From positions 1 to 36,895 of the forward strand of contig JBLIKP010000011.1 of NCBI GenBank assembly GCA_047635375.1: 36,895 nt of DNA. Reading direction: 5' to 3'. The stretch comes from JBLIKP01 sp047635375. Lineage in GTDB: Bacteria; Bacteroidota; Bacteroidia; Sphingobacteriales; Sphingobacteriaceae. Below the pieces are notes generated by a model. That model saw nothing but the letters and a program-made list of their open reading frames with translations, made no database searches and had not been told where the DNA came from. Position numbers and translations under genes: made by a program. This document shows, in pieces, positions 15,596 through 23,358 of this stretch (positions are counted from its first letter, which is position 1; every line of letters begins with the position of its first letter).

Positions 15596-18500
15596 TTAAG
15601 AAGGCCCTATTTTCTTAAAGTAATTGTTAATTTTGTCTTTGTAAAAAGGTTTTAATGAGGCTGGTATAGTTTTTAAAAACTCAACCTCTCCCAATTGTTG
15701 TTTTTGGTAATCATCAAAGATAGCATTATAATCGAATTTTTTATTTTCACCTTCTTTTGACTCTCTTTTGTTGTCAAATTCACGCTCTCTTTGTGCCTTT
15801 TCTGATTCCAGTAATCGGGTTAAAATTTCCTCTTGTCTCAACAAGGTTTGTTCAGTTAATTGTTTATTTATTAAGTCGGATTCGGTTTTTTCCATTTCAC
15901 GACCAAGTTTTTCTAGATCCCCTAGCCCACCTTTTCCATCCTTATTTTGTTCACGGTTTAATTGCTCTAATGCGTTACGGATTTGTTGTTGTTGGGTAGC
16001 TAATTTGGAGAGTTGTTCGCTAGTACCATTTTGGCCTTGACCTTCTCCTTTTCCTTCGCCTTTGCCGTCTTTTTGACCGTTTTGTTGACCATTTTTTAAA
16101 TCAGATATTTGCTTATTTAATTGATCCTGCATTTGTTTTATTTTGGAAATGTTCGGTCCTTTTCCGCTCCCTTTATTCTTGCCTTTTTCCTTGCCAGAAC
16201 TTTGTCCGCTTCCTTGTTGCTGTGCCTTCATTTGCATTTGCATGTTGTCAAGGATCTCAGAAAGAAGCAGTGATAAGTTGTTTACGGATGTCATGACATA
16301 TTGTTGCCTACTAGCCGCATTTCCCTTTTTTCTATTTGCTAAATCGGCGATGGCTTTGGAAAGATTTAAATTAATCTCTCCTATTTCCTTATTTACGAAA
16401 GTTTCGATTTCTACTACTCGTTTGCTGAGGGCAAAAACACTGTCCTCGATCATTTTAAGGTCGTCTTTTAATTTAAATTGTTGTTGGGTTAACGTTAAGT
16501 AGTTTGGGTCAGAAGTAGAGGTGTTTTTTACATCAGTCATTAATTTCTCTTGATCAAAACTAACCTGAATTAAATTTTCTAGTATCTCCCTTAGCGCTTT
16601 AATATTTAAGCTAATAGCTTCCCCTTGCATTTGTTGTAAGGATTCGCTCATTTTTGCCGCAAGTGACTTCATATCCTCGGCGGCTTTTCCTTGTGATTCT
16701 CCAGCTTTTTTGTTTTGTTTGTTTTCAAGCTGATCAGAACTTTTTTGCATTTCTTTTTCAATAGTTTCTTGGTCTTCTTTTGGATTGTCGAAATCATTTG
16801 GGCTCTCCATTTCCTGATTTTTTTTGTCCAACTCTTCAAGATCCTTTTTTATATTTTCAAACTCCTCATTCAGTTTGTCTTGTTCTTTCTTTATTTCCGC
16901 AGATTTATTTTCTTCCTTTTTACTTTGATTTGAAAGATCCTCCTCCTTTTTTGCTAAATCATTTAACTCGTCAATTGTTTGCTGCATTTTGTCCTCGAAC
17001 TCTAATTGTTTAAATAGTTCGAGCATTCGATCTAGTTCTTTTTCGAGCTGTTGATTATCCATTTGCATTTCATTCAATTGCTCTTGGGTTTGTTCAGGCT
17101 TTTGTTTTTCTAACAGCTTCTGAAGTTCCTCCATCAGTTTTTGGGTCTCTTCATCAAGGACATTCTCAAAAAGCTCTTCTAACTTTTTCTGCTTCTCTAA
17201 AATTTGTTCGTTTTGTTTAAGGTTGTCCTTTTTTTGTTGGGTTAATTTTTTTTGTTGTTTTACGGTTTCTTGAATGTCTTTACGTAGGTTCTTTTGTTTA
17301 TCCAACATGTTTTCAATCGACTTTCGATCCTCAAAGGTTAGCTCCTTTTTGCCCATTAATTTTTGGCTGAGCTTTTTTAACTCTTGTTGTAGTTCTTTTG
17401 CCTCCTTTATGTTTTCATTTAGTTGGCTTTCTAAATTATCGCTGTTTTGGGAAAGGGATTTTTTCAACTCTTCTTTTGTGGGTAAATAGAGTTTTTTTGG
17501 TTTTGTTTGAGTGGCTTTTGAGCCATTTACCCCATCGTTATCATATATGGTAAAATAGTATTCAATTTGGTCTCCAGCTTTTGCTTCGGTCTGGTTAAAA
17601 TCGAAATAGTGAAAAAATACTCCGATTTTCCCATTGGCGTTAAATTCGATTTTCTCCGACACTACTTTTACGTCGGTTTCCCCAAGATTTTTATAGTTAA
17701 AAGTAAGCCTGGTAAATCCATAATCATCGGCAACCTGGCCGGCAAAATACAGTTGTTTTTCTGATAAACTATCTCTTTTCTCTTCCATGGAAATACTTGG
17801 AAAAGCATCCTTCATTACTGATATATAAAAGGTTAAGCTATCGTTTATTGGCGAGTTGTTATGTATAGGTAATAAAGTATATTTGTTTGATTTAAAGGCT
17901 TTTAGTTGGTTTTCAAAGCTGTTTTTGCCTGTTTTATTTGCCTTAGTTGTTGTGCTGTCAATAATAAATAAAATCGTCTCAGTTGAAGAAGTAGTATAGG
18001 TCCAGTTTATTTGAGTCCCTTCAGGAACTGTCAAATCACCAACTCTATTTAGTTTTTCAGTTTTCAGTCCAGTGTATCGCGGGAAGATTAAACTTGTTTC
18101 AAAATTTAAGATTACCGGATTAGGAAGAATTTTTATTTCGTAAGGTTTTGAGTAAAATCCGTTTGCAAATAATTGAAACTCTAAGTCTTCTTGAAGATGT
18201 GTGAATTTATATTCAAAAGTCTGATTTTCGACTTTTTTTAGCTTATATCTTGTGTTGGACACTAAAACATAAACTTCCGCCGGTAATTCCTCTCCCTCTA
18301 GTCTAACTTTAAGGGATAAGTCGGCATTGTGTATGGCGGTTAAAGCTTGGTTCTGGACAATAAAATTAAATGGTGCTGGCTTTTCAAAATATTGATTGTA
18401 GCGGATTATCCTTTCACTTCCTTCGATAAGGATATTTGGACTAGCAAACAGAATCACAAGAATCAATAGAAGTGGTGTTAACGCATATTTTAAGTACTTT

Positions 18501-18973
18501 TTATTTTTACCAAGATCAATGGCCAAGGTAAAAGGAATTGGTTTAAACTTTTCTATACGCTGATCTATACTTGCTAAAATAATTTCAGCTTTCTCTGGAT
18601 GTTTTTCCGCCTGAGTAGTTAATTCTAAAGTATTTAAAAGCTTGTCTTGAATATCAGGAAAATGATTCCCTAAAATGGTAGCGGCCTCTGAGTGACTTAT
18701 TTTGTTCCCTAAGTTGAAATATTTTATTGCTGGCCTAATAATAAGTAAGAACAGTAATGCAAGGTGGATGGAAATAAAACTCCAAAATAATAAAGTCCTA
18801 AGGGTTATACTTAAGTAGGTGAGAAACTCAGTTAGGGTTAATAACAAATAACTAGCCAATAAAATTCCGAAAAAATATATTGACCCACGAATAATTTGGT
18901 TCAAGTAATATTTCCTAATAAAACCGTCAAGCTTTTTTAGCAATTGGTTATATGTCGAATTTGTTTTTGCCAT
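15596..18973 (-). CDS. DUF4175-family membrane protein with long coiled coil
   Basis: The protein is 1125 residues. It has two adjacent N-terminal membrane segments (about 30-50 and 58-82) and a third at about 161-178. Next comes a beta-rich region of about 300 residues, probably periplasmic. From about 490 to 1050 lies a very long Gln/Glu/Lys-rich region with strong coiled-coil character and low-complexity Gly/Lys/Gln stretches (for example around GKEKGKNKGSGKG). This layout fits DUF4175, a family I know only from Bacteroidota and of unknown function, probably an envelope structural or scaffolding protein. It leads the cluster with the RsbW-like gene and ybeY. Confidence 0.85.
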   Translation of the reverse strand: MAKTNSTYNQLLKKLDGFIRKYYLNQIIRGSIYFFGILLASYLLLTLTEFLTYLSITLRTLLFWSFISIHLALLFLLIIRPAIKYFNLGNKISHSEAATILGNHFPDIQDKLLNTLELTTQAEKHPEKAEIILASIDQRIEKFKPIPFTLAIDLGKNKKYLKYALTPLLLILVILFASPNILIEGSERIIRYNQYFEKPAPFNFIVQNQALTAIHNADLSLKVRLEGEELPAEVYVLVSNTRYKLKKVENQTFEYKFTHLQEDLEFQLFANGFYSKPYEIKILPNPVILNFETSLIFPRYTGLKTEKLNRVGDLTVPEGTQINWTYTTSSTETILFIIDSTTTKANKTGKNSFENQLKAFKSNKYTLLPIHNNSPINDSLTFYISVMKDAFPSISMEEKRDSLSEKQLYFAGQVADDYGFTRLTFNYKNLGETDVKVVSEKIEFNANGKIGVFFHYFDFNQTEAKAGDQIEYYFTIYDNDGVNGSKATQTKPKKLYLPTKEELKKSLSQNSDNLESQLNENIKEAKELQQELKKLSQKLMGKKELTFEDRKSIENMLDKQKNLRKDIQETVKQQKKLTQQKKDNLKQNEQILEKQKKLEELFENVLDEETQKLMEELQKLLEKQKPEQTQEQLNEMQMDNQQLEKELDRMLELFKQLEFEDKMQQTIDELNDLAKKEEDLSNQSKKEENKSAEIKKEQDKLNEEFENIKKDLEELDKKNQEMESPNDFDNPKEDQETIEKEMQKSSDQLENKQNKKAGESQGKAAEDMKSLAAKMSESLQQMQGEAISLNIKALREILENLIQVSFDQEKLMTDVKNTSTSDPNYLTLTQQQFKLKDDLKMIEDSVFALSKRVVEIETFVNKEIGEINLNLSKAIADLANRKKGNAASRQQYVMTSVNNLSLLLSEILDNMQMQMKAQQQGSGQSSGKEKGKNKGSGKGPNISKIKQMQDQLNKQISDLKNGQQNGQKDGKGEGKGEGQGQNGTSEQLSKLATQQQQIRNALEQLNREQNKDGKGGLGDLEKLGREMEKTESDLINKQLTEQTLLRQEEILTRLLESEKAQREREFDNKRESKEGENKKFDYNAIFDDYQKQQLGEVEFLKTIPASLKPFYKDKINNYFKKIGPS

Positions 18974-19078
18974 AGTATCTAAACGAATAAGTTTTATGCT
19001 TAGTTTTTAAGCTGATAAAATCAAGAGCAGTCTTGTCTATAAATTTCGGTTAAACTTTTATTAAAAATAAATAAGATT

Positions 19079-19086
19079 TACTTTTG
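19079..19086 (+). promoter_or_regulatory. -7 box for tRNA-Pro
   Basis: TACTTTTG matches TAnnTTTG 41 bases before the tRNA 5' end. No clear -33 TTG is seen at the usual distance. Confidence 0.5.
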
Positions 19087-19127
19087 CTATGGAAATGGCT
19101 CAGAAATGCAGTCATTTTTCTCTTTTT

Positions 19128-19202
19128 CGGGGTGTAGCATAGCCTGGTTAATGTGCACGTCTGGGGGGCGTGAGACCGGAGGTTCAAATCCTCTCACCCC
19201 GA
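19128..19202 (+). tRNA. tRNA-Pro (anticodon GGG)
   Basis: The cloverleaf folds fully. The acceptor arm CGGGGTG pairs with CACCCCG, the D stem is GCAT/ATGT, and the anticodon stem CACGT/GCGTG encloses loop CTGGGGG with GGG at 19163-19165. The T arm is GGAGG-TTCAAAT-CCTCT and the discriminator is A19202. The 5' C and acceptor sequence are typical of bacterial tRNA-Pro. CCA is not encoded. It reads CCC and CCU codons. Confidence 0.95.
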
Positions 19203-19205
19203 CAA

Positions 19206-19241
19206 AAAGCTCCATTGGTTTCAATGGGGCTTTATTTTTTT
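19206..19241 (+). terminator. Terminator after tRNA-Pro
   Basis: A 12-bp stem with one G-T pair (19206-19217 with 19222-19233) and loop GTTT is followed by a T-rich run. It ends just before the stop codon of convergent msrB. Confidence 0.85.
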
Positions 19242-19244
19242 AAT

Positions 19245-19685
19245 CTAAATTTTCTTTAAGGAAATTGCATTGATGCAATAGCGCAGACCCGACGGTTCAG
19301 GACCATCCGGAAAAACATGCCCTAAATGAGCGTCACACACATTACAAATTGCTTCAATTCTAACCATTCCGAAGGAAGAATCTTTTATGTAGGCAATCTC
19401 TGATTCTTTAATTGGCTGGGTAAATGAAGGCCAACCTGTCCCGCTTTCAAATTTTTGAGTTGCATCAAATAATGGCGTTTGACAACATTTACAAGCGTAT
19501 AAACCCGGCTCAAATAATGAGCAGAATTCTGAACTATGCGGTCGTTCAGTTCCTTTTTGACGTGCAACTCTATACTCTTCTTCAGTTAAAATGGTTTCCC
19601 ACTCATTTTTAGTTTTTTCAATTCGTTTTGTGGGGATTGGATTTCCCTTAGTTGCGAAGTGAATTAATTTAGCCCAGTTTAGCAT
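19245..19685 (-). CDS. msrB: Peptide-methionine (R)-S-oxide reductase MsrB
   Basis: MsrB repairs methionine R-sulfoxide in proteins with reducing power from thioredoxin. The 146-residue protein has all the expected residues: the structural zinc site C65..C68 (CKCC) and C114..C117 (CNVC), the catalytic Cys137 in RYCINAISL, and a candidate recycling Cys55 in SSEFC. The SGTGWPSF and HLGHVFPDGP blocks are intact. No signal peptide is visible, so it is cytoplasmic. The N-terminus (LNWAKLIHFATKGNPIP) matches my recollection of the long form in Bacteroidota, which supports the start at 19685. It overlaps the 3' end of the broken msrA by 17 bases, so the two were once a single operon. Confidence 0.95.
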   Translation of the reverse strand: MLNWAKLIHFATKGNPIPTKRIEKTKNEWETILTEEEYRVARQKGTERPHSSEFCSLFEPGLYACKCCQTPLFDATQKFESGTGWPSFTQPIKESEIAYIKDSSFGMVRIEAICNVCDAHLGHVFPDGPEPSGLRYCINAISLKKI

Positions 19686-20141
19686 TTTTACGTTTTATTA
19701 AATTTTCCAAAATGTCCAGTTTAGGCTGAATAAAATCTCGACTAAACGAAGCATTTGGATTTTTTTGAAAGTAATTTAAAAATTTAGGTTCATTTGTCTT
19801 AAAGGTAGCAAATGTCAATATTCTGGTTATTAAATTATGTTTAAATTCTTTTTGAAAATGCTCAACAATCTTGTCAGCTCTAATGAATTGCCCCTTTGAA
19901 AAAACATAAATTGCGGATCTGTTTTTGGCCCATGATTTATGCTGAAATTGGCTTGAGTGGGTAAGTAGATGGTGTTTTATTAAGTCCTTTTCAGCAACTA
20001 TTTTCGGGTCAAAAGTAATTACGATTGCATCTGATAATCCTTCATAGGGCGGGCCTAGATCCATCCTTGGTCTGCACTTAAAACGCCAAGCACCGATTGA
20101 AAGACTGCCTAGGCGCTCCAATTGCATCCGCCAAAACCTAT
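19669..20141 (-). pseudogene. msrA: Decayed peptide-methionine (S)-S-oxide reductase msrA
   Basis: A 152-codon frame (19669-20127) encodes a recognisable MsrA body: AIVITFDP, THSSQFQH, NRSAIYVF and the C-terminal FSRDFIQPKLDIL. The N-terminal catalytic region is in another frame. From 20141 the minus strand reads IGFGGCNWSA-stop-AVFQSVLGVL, then ADQGWI-stop, which clearly matches the MsrA start GFGGGCHWCTEAVFQ. There are thus two in-frame stops, one missing glycine, loss of the second cysteine and a frameshift near 20050. The ORF that begins at 20127 uses the wrong frame for its first 30 or so residues and lacks the catalytic cysteine. The neighbouring msrB is intact. Confidence 0.85.
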
Positions 20142-20287
20142 TTATGAAGTATCTTACTCATTGTTAAATACAACAATCGACATCCTAGTCTTGATTTAAT
20201 TATCTTTTAATATGTTAATATAAATACAGTTTATGGAAAAGAATTGTTTTGTTATTTTAGTAATGAAATCCAGGTAGTAAATTAATA

Positions 20288-20925
20288 ATGAAAGAGTTAG
20301 TTGATAAATATTTTGAAGATGGCTGTGGCAGAGGCTCACTTTATAAAACTCCTGCCTTTAAGGTGAATAATTGGATAAATGAATTGCAGGAGCTTCTTAA
20401 AATTGTGGTTTCTTGCGGATTGAGGAAGAGTTAAAATGGTCGCAACCGTGCTATACTTTTGAATTAAAAAACATTCCTATTATTACTGCTTTTAAAGATT
20501 ACGCTGCCATTGCGTTTTTTAAAGGAGCATTATTAACAGATAAAAACGGATTGATTATTGATGCGGGGGAGAATTCCGGGCATGTTAAACAGCTTAGATT
20601 TACTGATGTAAGCCAAATAATCGGAAAAACTTTGGCCATTAAAAAAATCATTAAAGAATCAATTAAATTAACCCTAGCTAATACCAAAGTACAGCCGATT
20701 GCACAATCAGAATCCTTGATAAAATAATTGCTTTTTAAATTTGAGGAAGATGTTTTGTTTAAGGAGGCTTTCTTTAATCTTACTTCAGGAAGGCAAAGGG
20801 TATATAATATTTACTTTTCAAGCGCTAAACAATCTGCAACACGAACTTCACGGATTGAAAAATACTGCGAGAAATTATTAAGGGGAGAAGGCTTTAGTGA
20901 TGAGTACAAGTCTAGGAAAAGATAA
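20288..20925 (+). pseudogene. Broken YdeI/OmpD-associated family gene (DUF1801 plus OmdA)
   Basis: Three pieces add up to one family member of about 210 residues. Piece one starts at the ATG at 20288 (KELVDKYFEDGCGRGSL ... CGLRKS) and hits a stop after a frameshift near 20420. Piece two continues in another frame (EEELKWSQPCYTF ... AIAFFKGALL) and ends at an in-frame TAA at 20725-20727. Piece three, in the same frame as piece two, carries the C-terminal TSGRQRVYNIYFSSAKQSATR and RIEKYCEKLLRG blocks. The family's function is poorly known. The two independent lesions make a sequencing error unlikely. It lies next to the decayed msrA. Confidence 0.85.
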
Positions 20926-21150
20926 AATTCCACAATTTTAAATTGATCAAATAAAATTGAAGGCGCAGCGTTCGGCCTTAGGAACAGCGAGGTTGTTTTT
21001 TACGATTGAACCTAACCTTCTTTATGCCGATCCTGATTTAATTAGCAAAATATTCCAAACATTTTGCTAAGGTTAAGCAAAATCAAGGTGTCGATTCTTA
21101 ATTTCTCTCAAAATTTATTGCGCTTGGAAAAACAAAGCGCAATAAAATGA
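20926..21150. other. Stretch without a gene, containing two perfect stem-loops
   Basis: No start-to-stop gene is apparent. Stem-loop 1 (21042-21070) has 10-bp arms TTAGCAAAAT/ATTTTGCTAA and a 9-base loop. Stem-loop 2 (21117-21143) has 9-bp arms ATTGCGCTT/AAGCGCAAT and a 9-base loop. Neither has a good T tract. A short open stretch on the plus strand (21001-21040, TIEPNLLYADPDLI) looks protein-like and may be a gene remnant. Confidence 0.4.
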
Positions 21151-21258
21151 AGGGAAAAAATAAAGTCGTTTAAAGGAGATTCGAGATATTATGGACCGTT
21201 CATCGCGGCTTGTTCCCTTATCGGACATCCTGGGATTTCTGTAGGAATCTGTGCGCTA

Positions 21259-21567
21259 GTGGGCGCTTATTTAGCGGACAAATTTGTGTTTTCGGAAATA
21301 AGAGAGTTAAATTATATACCTAGTGAAATTCCTGCCCTTTATGTGAATGATCATTTGGACTTTACTTCCTTAAAGAATTTAATTGGTGTAACTGATGTAA
21401 ATTTAGCAACACGCCTTAAATCATTAGAGAAAAGTAATTACGTTACTTTCAAGAAAGACTTTATTGATAAAAAAACCAACACGAAATACTTTGCAACATT
21501 AAAAGGTAAACAGGCTTTTGATCTTCATATCATCGCAATTGAACAACTTTTAAATAAAAAGAAATAG
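21259..21567 (+). CDS. Winged-helix DNA-binding protein (HTH_34-like), N-terminus probably degenerate
   Basis: The 102-residue frame from GTG 21259 carries a MarR-like winged helix of the PF13601 type: VNDHLDFTSLKNLIGVTD, NLATRLKSLEKSNYVTFKK, then the wing with TKYFATLKGKQAFDLHI. Such small regulators usually begin about 25 residues before VNDHLDF with a Met and a smooth helix. Here that helix reads FSEIRELNYIPSEIPALY, which looks disrupted, and upstream the frame is open back to a TGA at 21148 with a hydrophobic stretch (GPFIAACSLIGHPG) but no start codon. An ATG at 21148 in another frame (MKGKNKVV, then stop) suggests a frameshift. The gene may be the third decaying gene in this patch. If functional, it would bind DNA as a dimer. 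Confidence 0.55.
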   Translation: MGAYLADKFVFSEIRELNYIPSEIPALYVNDHLDFTSLKNLIGVTDVNLATRLKSLEKSNYVTFKKDFIDKKTNTKYFATLKGKQAFDLHIIAIEQLLNKKK

Positions 21568-21576
21568 CAAGAAAAA

Positions 21577-21600
21577 GCCCCTTTGGATAACCAAAGGGGC
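21577..21600 (-). terminator. Terminator for the J-domain/KTSC gene
   Basis: A perfect 10-bp stem (GCCCCTTTGG/CCAAAGGGGC) has a 4-base loop. On the minus strand it is followed by a T-rich tail, while the plus side has none, so it terminates the minus-strand gene. Confidence 0.8.
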
Positions 21601-21623
21601 GTGAGTAGGTCTGTAAATGAATC

Positions 21624-22073
21624 TTATGCCGTTTCTAAATCCTTTTTTGATTTACGATAAATAAATTCATTAAATATTTTCCTTTTTGCAAAGCGCAACT
21701 GATGGTCAGAATTGATTAGCTGCACATAAAGCTTTTTATTCACACCAAAATATTCATACGTGGTTCCATTTGAAAAAGACACCTCTAAGACCTGACCCTT
21801 ATGTTGGAAATCTGAAATGGTGGCCTCGGTTATAGTAGAAGTATACTCTTCCTTTGTTGCTTCTATTGTTTCTGGGTTAATGCTAATCAAAAAGTGGTAA
21901 CCATCAATAATTTGACGGCTTTTTAATTCAGCCTCAGCAGCCTTTTCATCATCACTTTGAAATTTATCAGGATGCCATTCCTTCACTAAGTTCCTGTATG
22001 TTGTTTTTAATTGTTTAAGATCAGTGTCTTTTTCTACATTAAACAATTTCTTGTATTCGTTAATACGTTTCAT
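21624..22073 (-). CDS. J-domain protein with C-terminal KTSC domain
   Basis: From the ATG at 22073 the protein is 149 residues. Residues about 1-62 form a J domain with the HPD motif (EWHPDKFQ) that stimulates an Hsp70 ATPase. Residues about 85-140 form a KTSC domain (VLEVSFSNGTTYEYFGVNKKLYVQL), a short module seen on RNA-related and uncharacterised proteins. A TTG at 22100 would add nine residues but lies inside a clear -7 promoter box, so the ATG, preceded by AAAAGGA, is the real start. The gene is monocistronic with its own terminator. Its client is unknown, and no dnaK or grpE gene is near. Confidence 0.88.
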   Translation of the reverse strand: MKRINEYKKLFNVEKDTDLKQLKTTYRNLVKEWHPDKFQSDDEKAAEAELKSRQIIDGYHFLISINPETIEATKEEYTSTITEATISDFQHKGQVLEVSFSNGTTYEYFGVNKKLYVQLINSDHQLRFAKRKIFNEFIYRKSKKDLETA

Positions 22074-22097
22074 CGGTATCCTTTTAAAAATCAGCCG

Positions 22098-22105
22098 CAA
22101 AGGTA
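22098..22105 (-). promoter_or_regulatory. -7 promoter box of the J-domain/KTSC gene
   Basis: The minus strand reads TACCTTTG, an exact TAnnTTTG, 24 bases upstream of the ATG. Its position also decides the start codon of the gene. Confidence 0.65.
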
Positions 22106-22179
22106 GATATAAATTGGTTCTAAATAGTCAATTTATAGGAGTAATAATTTTTGACTTGAGAAATGAACTTTATTTGCCT

Positions 22180-22259
22180 TAAATCCTTAGGAATAATAGC
22201 AGTAATGCTGAAAAAGAAAATCACACGAAGACCTCCCTTTTAGGAGGTCTTTTTTTTTT
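22180..22259 (+). ncRNA. Candidate small RNA or leader-peptide attenuator with strong terminator
   Basis: A strong terminator (arms AAGACCTCC 22228-22236 and GGAGGTCTT 22243-22251, then at least eight Ts) stands on the plus strand with no plus-strand gene for more than 600 bp upstream. A near-consensus -7 box (TTTATTTG, then C) lies around 22170, so a transcript of about 80 nt could be made. It contains a 12-codon frame (22205-22243, MLKKKITRRPPF) whose stop falls at the hairpin. This could be an sRNA, or a leader controlling the lipoprotein gene at 22285. Confidence 0.35.
22228..22259 (+). terminator. Intrinsic terminator upstream of the 22285 lipoprotein gene
   Basis: A 9-bp stem with a 6-base loop is followed by an uninterrupted T run, giving a textbook intrinsic terminator. 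Confidence 0.8.
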
Positions 22260-22284
22260 ATACCTTTCTTGAAAATTATAGACC

Positions 22285-22707
22285 ATGAAATCAATCATCC
22301 TTATCCTGTTTGTAGCTACCCTTTCGCTGGGTGCTTGTAAAAGCAAAAAGGCCAAAACCTCAGCCAATAAAGCAGAGGCCCCAACAAAATCCGAGGTAGT
22401 TAACCTTACTGAAAAAGTAAAAGAAGTGTATCCAATTGTAGTTTCTTTTTATAGCCCAGGGGGCGGAATAAACCCAGAAGCTCACGCCCAGTTTTTACAA
22501 TTATTATCTGCGCAAGAAACAGAGTTGCAGTCGGGCCTTACGACATGGGGTCGTGAAGGTGAGCGGGATTATTGCATGTCGTTGTCTGAGATTGGACCAA
22601 AATCTCAAATTACTTTTATTAATGAAGTAAAGCAGCTGTTGGGTGAGGCAGATAAGGTTCGACTTATGTTTGATTCTCCGTGTGTAAACAGACGAAAGGC
22701 AGATTAA
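22285..22707 (+). CDS. Small lipoprotein of unknown function
   Basis: The protein is 140 residues with a lipobox (SLGAC, Cys18) and a Lys/Ala-rich linker. The compact domain that follows (about 40-135) contains FYSPGGGINPEAHAQF, WGREGERDYC and a second cysteine in FDSPCVNR; the pair could form a disulfide outside the cytoplasm. I do not recognise the family. The stop codon directly abuts the ATG of the Cas4-like nuclease gene, so the two share an mRNA even though one product is exported and the other is probably cytoplasmic. A near-consensus -7 box (TACCTTTC, 22261-22268) follows the upstream terminator. Confidence 0.8.
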   Translation: MKSIILILFVATLSLGACKSKKAKTSANKAEAPTKSEVVNLTEKVKEVYPIVVSFYSPGGGINPEAHAQFLQLLSAQETELQSGLTTWGREGERDYCMSLSEIGPKSQITFINEVKQLLGEADKVRLMFDSPCVNRRKAD

Positions 22708-23358
22708 ATGTCATTTATTCTTTCAAAGTCGACCTACATTCGAGGGCTCCAATGTGAGAAATCATTATTTCTAAACAAGTTCAAAAAAAAGGAACGGGAC
22801 GTACTTTCGGAGGAGAAAAAAATACGTTTTGAAGGTGGGAGGACTTTTGAAGACGACTTCAGGGCTACTTTAGGAGAGGGCGTTAATATTGCAAAGGAAA
22901 ATCCAAATCAATTTTTTAAATACGCTAAAATCACCTCGAATTTAATAAGTTTAAAAGAGAAGTTGATTTTTGAGGCGACCTTCGTTTTTGACGATGTATT
23001 AGTCATGGTGGATGCGTTGCGGCTGAACGAAAATGGGACTTATACGGCCTACGAAGTAAAAAACTCACCTGAAATTAAGGAGGTTCATAAAAACGATTTA
23101 GGAATTCAATATTATGTCGTAAAACATTCAATTGAAAATCTTGAGTCTTTTAATTTGGTTTTGAACGGCGGAGATGGGTTTAAGATAATAGACTTAAAAA
23201 ATGAGGTTGGTGAAATTCAACCTAAAATTCCGCAAAATGTGGCCAATTTGAAAGGAATAATCGCAAATAAAACCGAACCAATTCAGCCAATGGGTGATCA
23301 ATGTCATAATCCGTATGACTGTGATTTCTTGGGGTATTGTGGGAAAAGCCTTTTTTAA
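22708..23358 (+). CDS. Cas4-like PD-(D/E)XK nuclease domain protein with probable Fe-S cluster
   Basis: The 216-residue protein starts SKSTYIRGLQCEKSLFL, which resembles the N-terminus of DUF2779 and Cas4/RecB-type nucleases. Catalytic candidates are Asp102 (VMVDALRL) and Glu116/Lys118 (AYEVKNS). One N-terminal cysteine (Cys16) and three C-terminal cysteines (Cys199, Cys205, Cys211 in QCHNPYDCDFLGYC) give the one-plus-three pattern that holds a 4Fe-4S cluster in Cas4 and AddB. Proteins annotated DUF2779 are usually much longer, with a second domain after this cysteine cluster; here the protein stops five residues beyond it. No CRISPR array or cas gene is in the window. It is probably a DNA exonuclease in repair, and the 3' end overlaps the next, convergent gene by 4 bases. 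Confidence 0.8.
   Translation: MSFILSKSTYIRGLQCEKSLFLNKFKKKERDVLSEEKKIRFEGGRTFEDDFRATLGEGVNIAKENPNQFFKYAKITSNLISLKEKLIFEATFVFDDVLVMVDALRLNENGTYTAYEVKNSPEIKEVHKNDLGIQYYVVKHSIENLESFNLVLNGGDGFKIIDLKNEVGEIQPKIPQNVANLKGIIANKTEPIQPMGDQCHNPYDCDFLGYCGKSLF

Noticed and set aside
15757..17764. Several plus-strand open frames opposite the DUF4175 gene
   Set aside because: They are low-complexity shadows (Phe, Leu and Ser runs) of the Gln/Glu/Lys-rich coiled coil on the minus strand.
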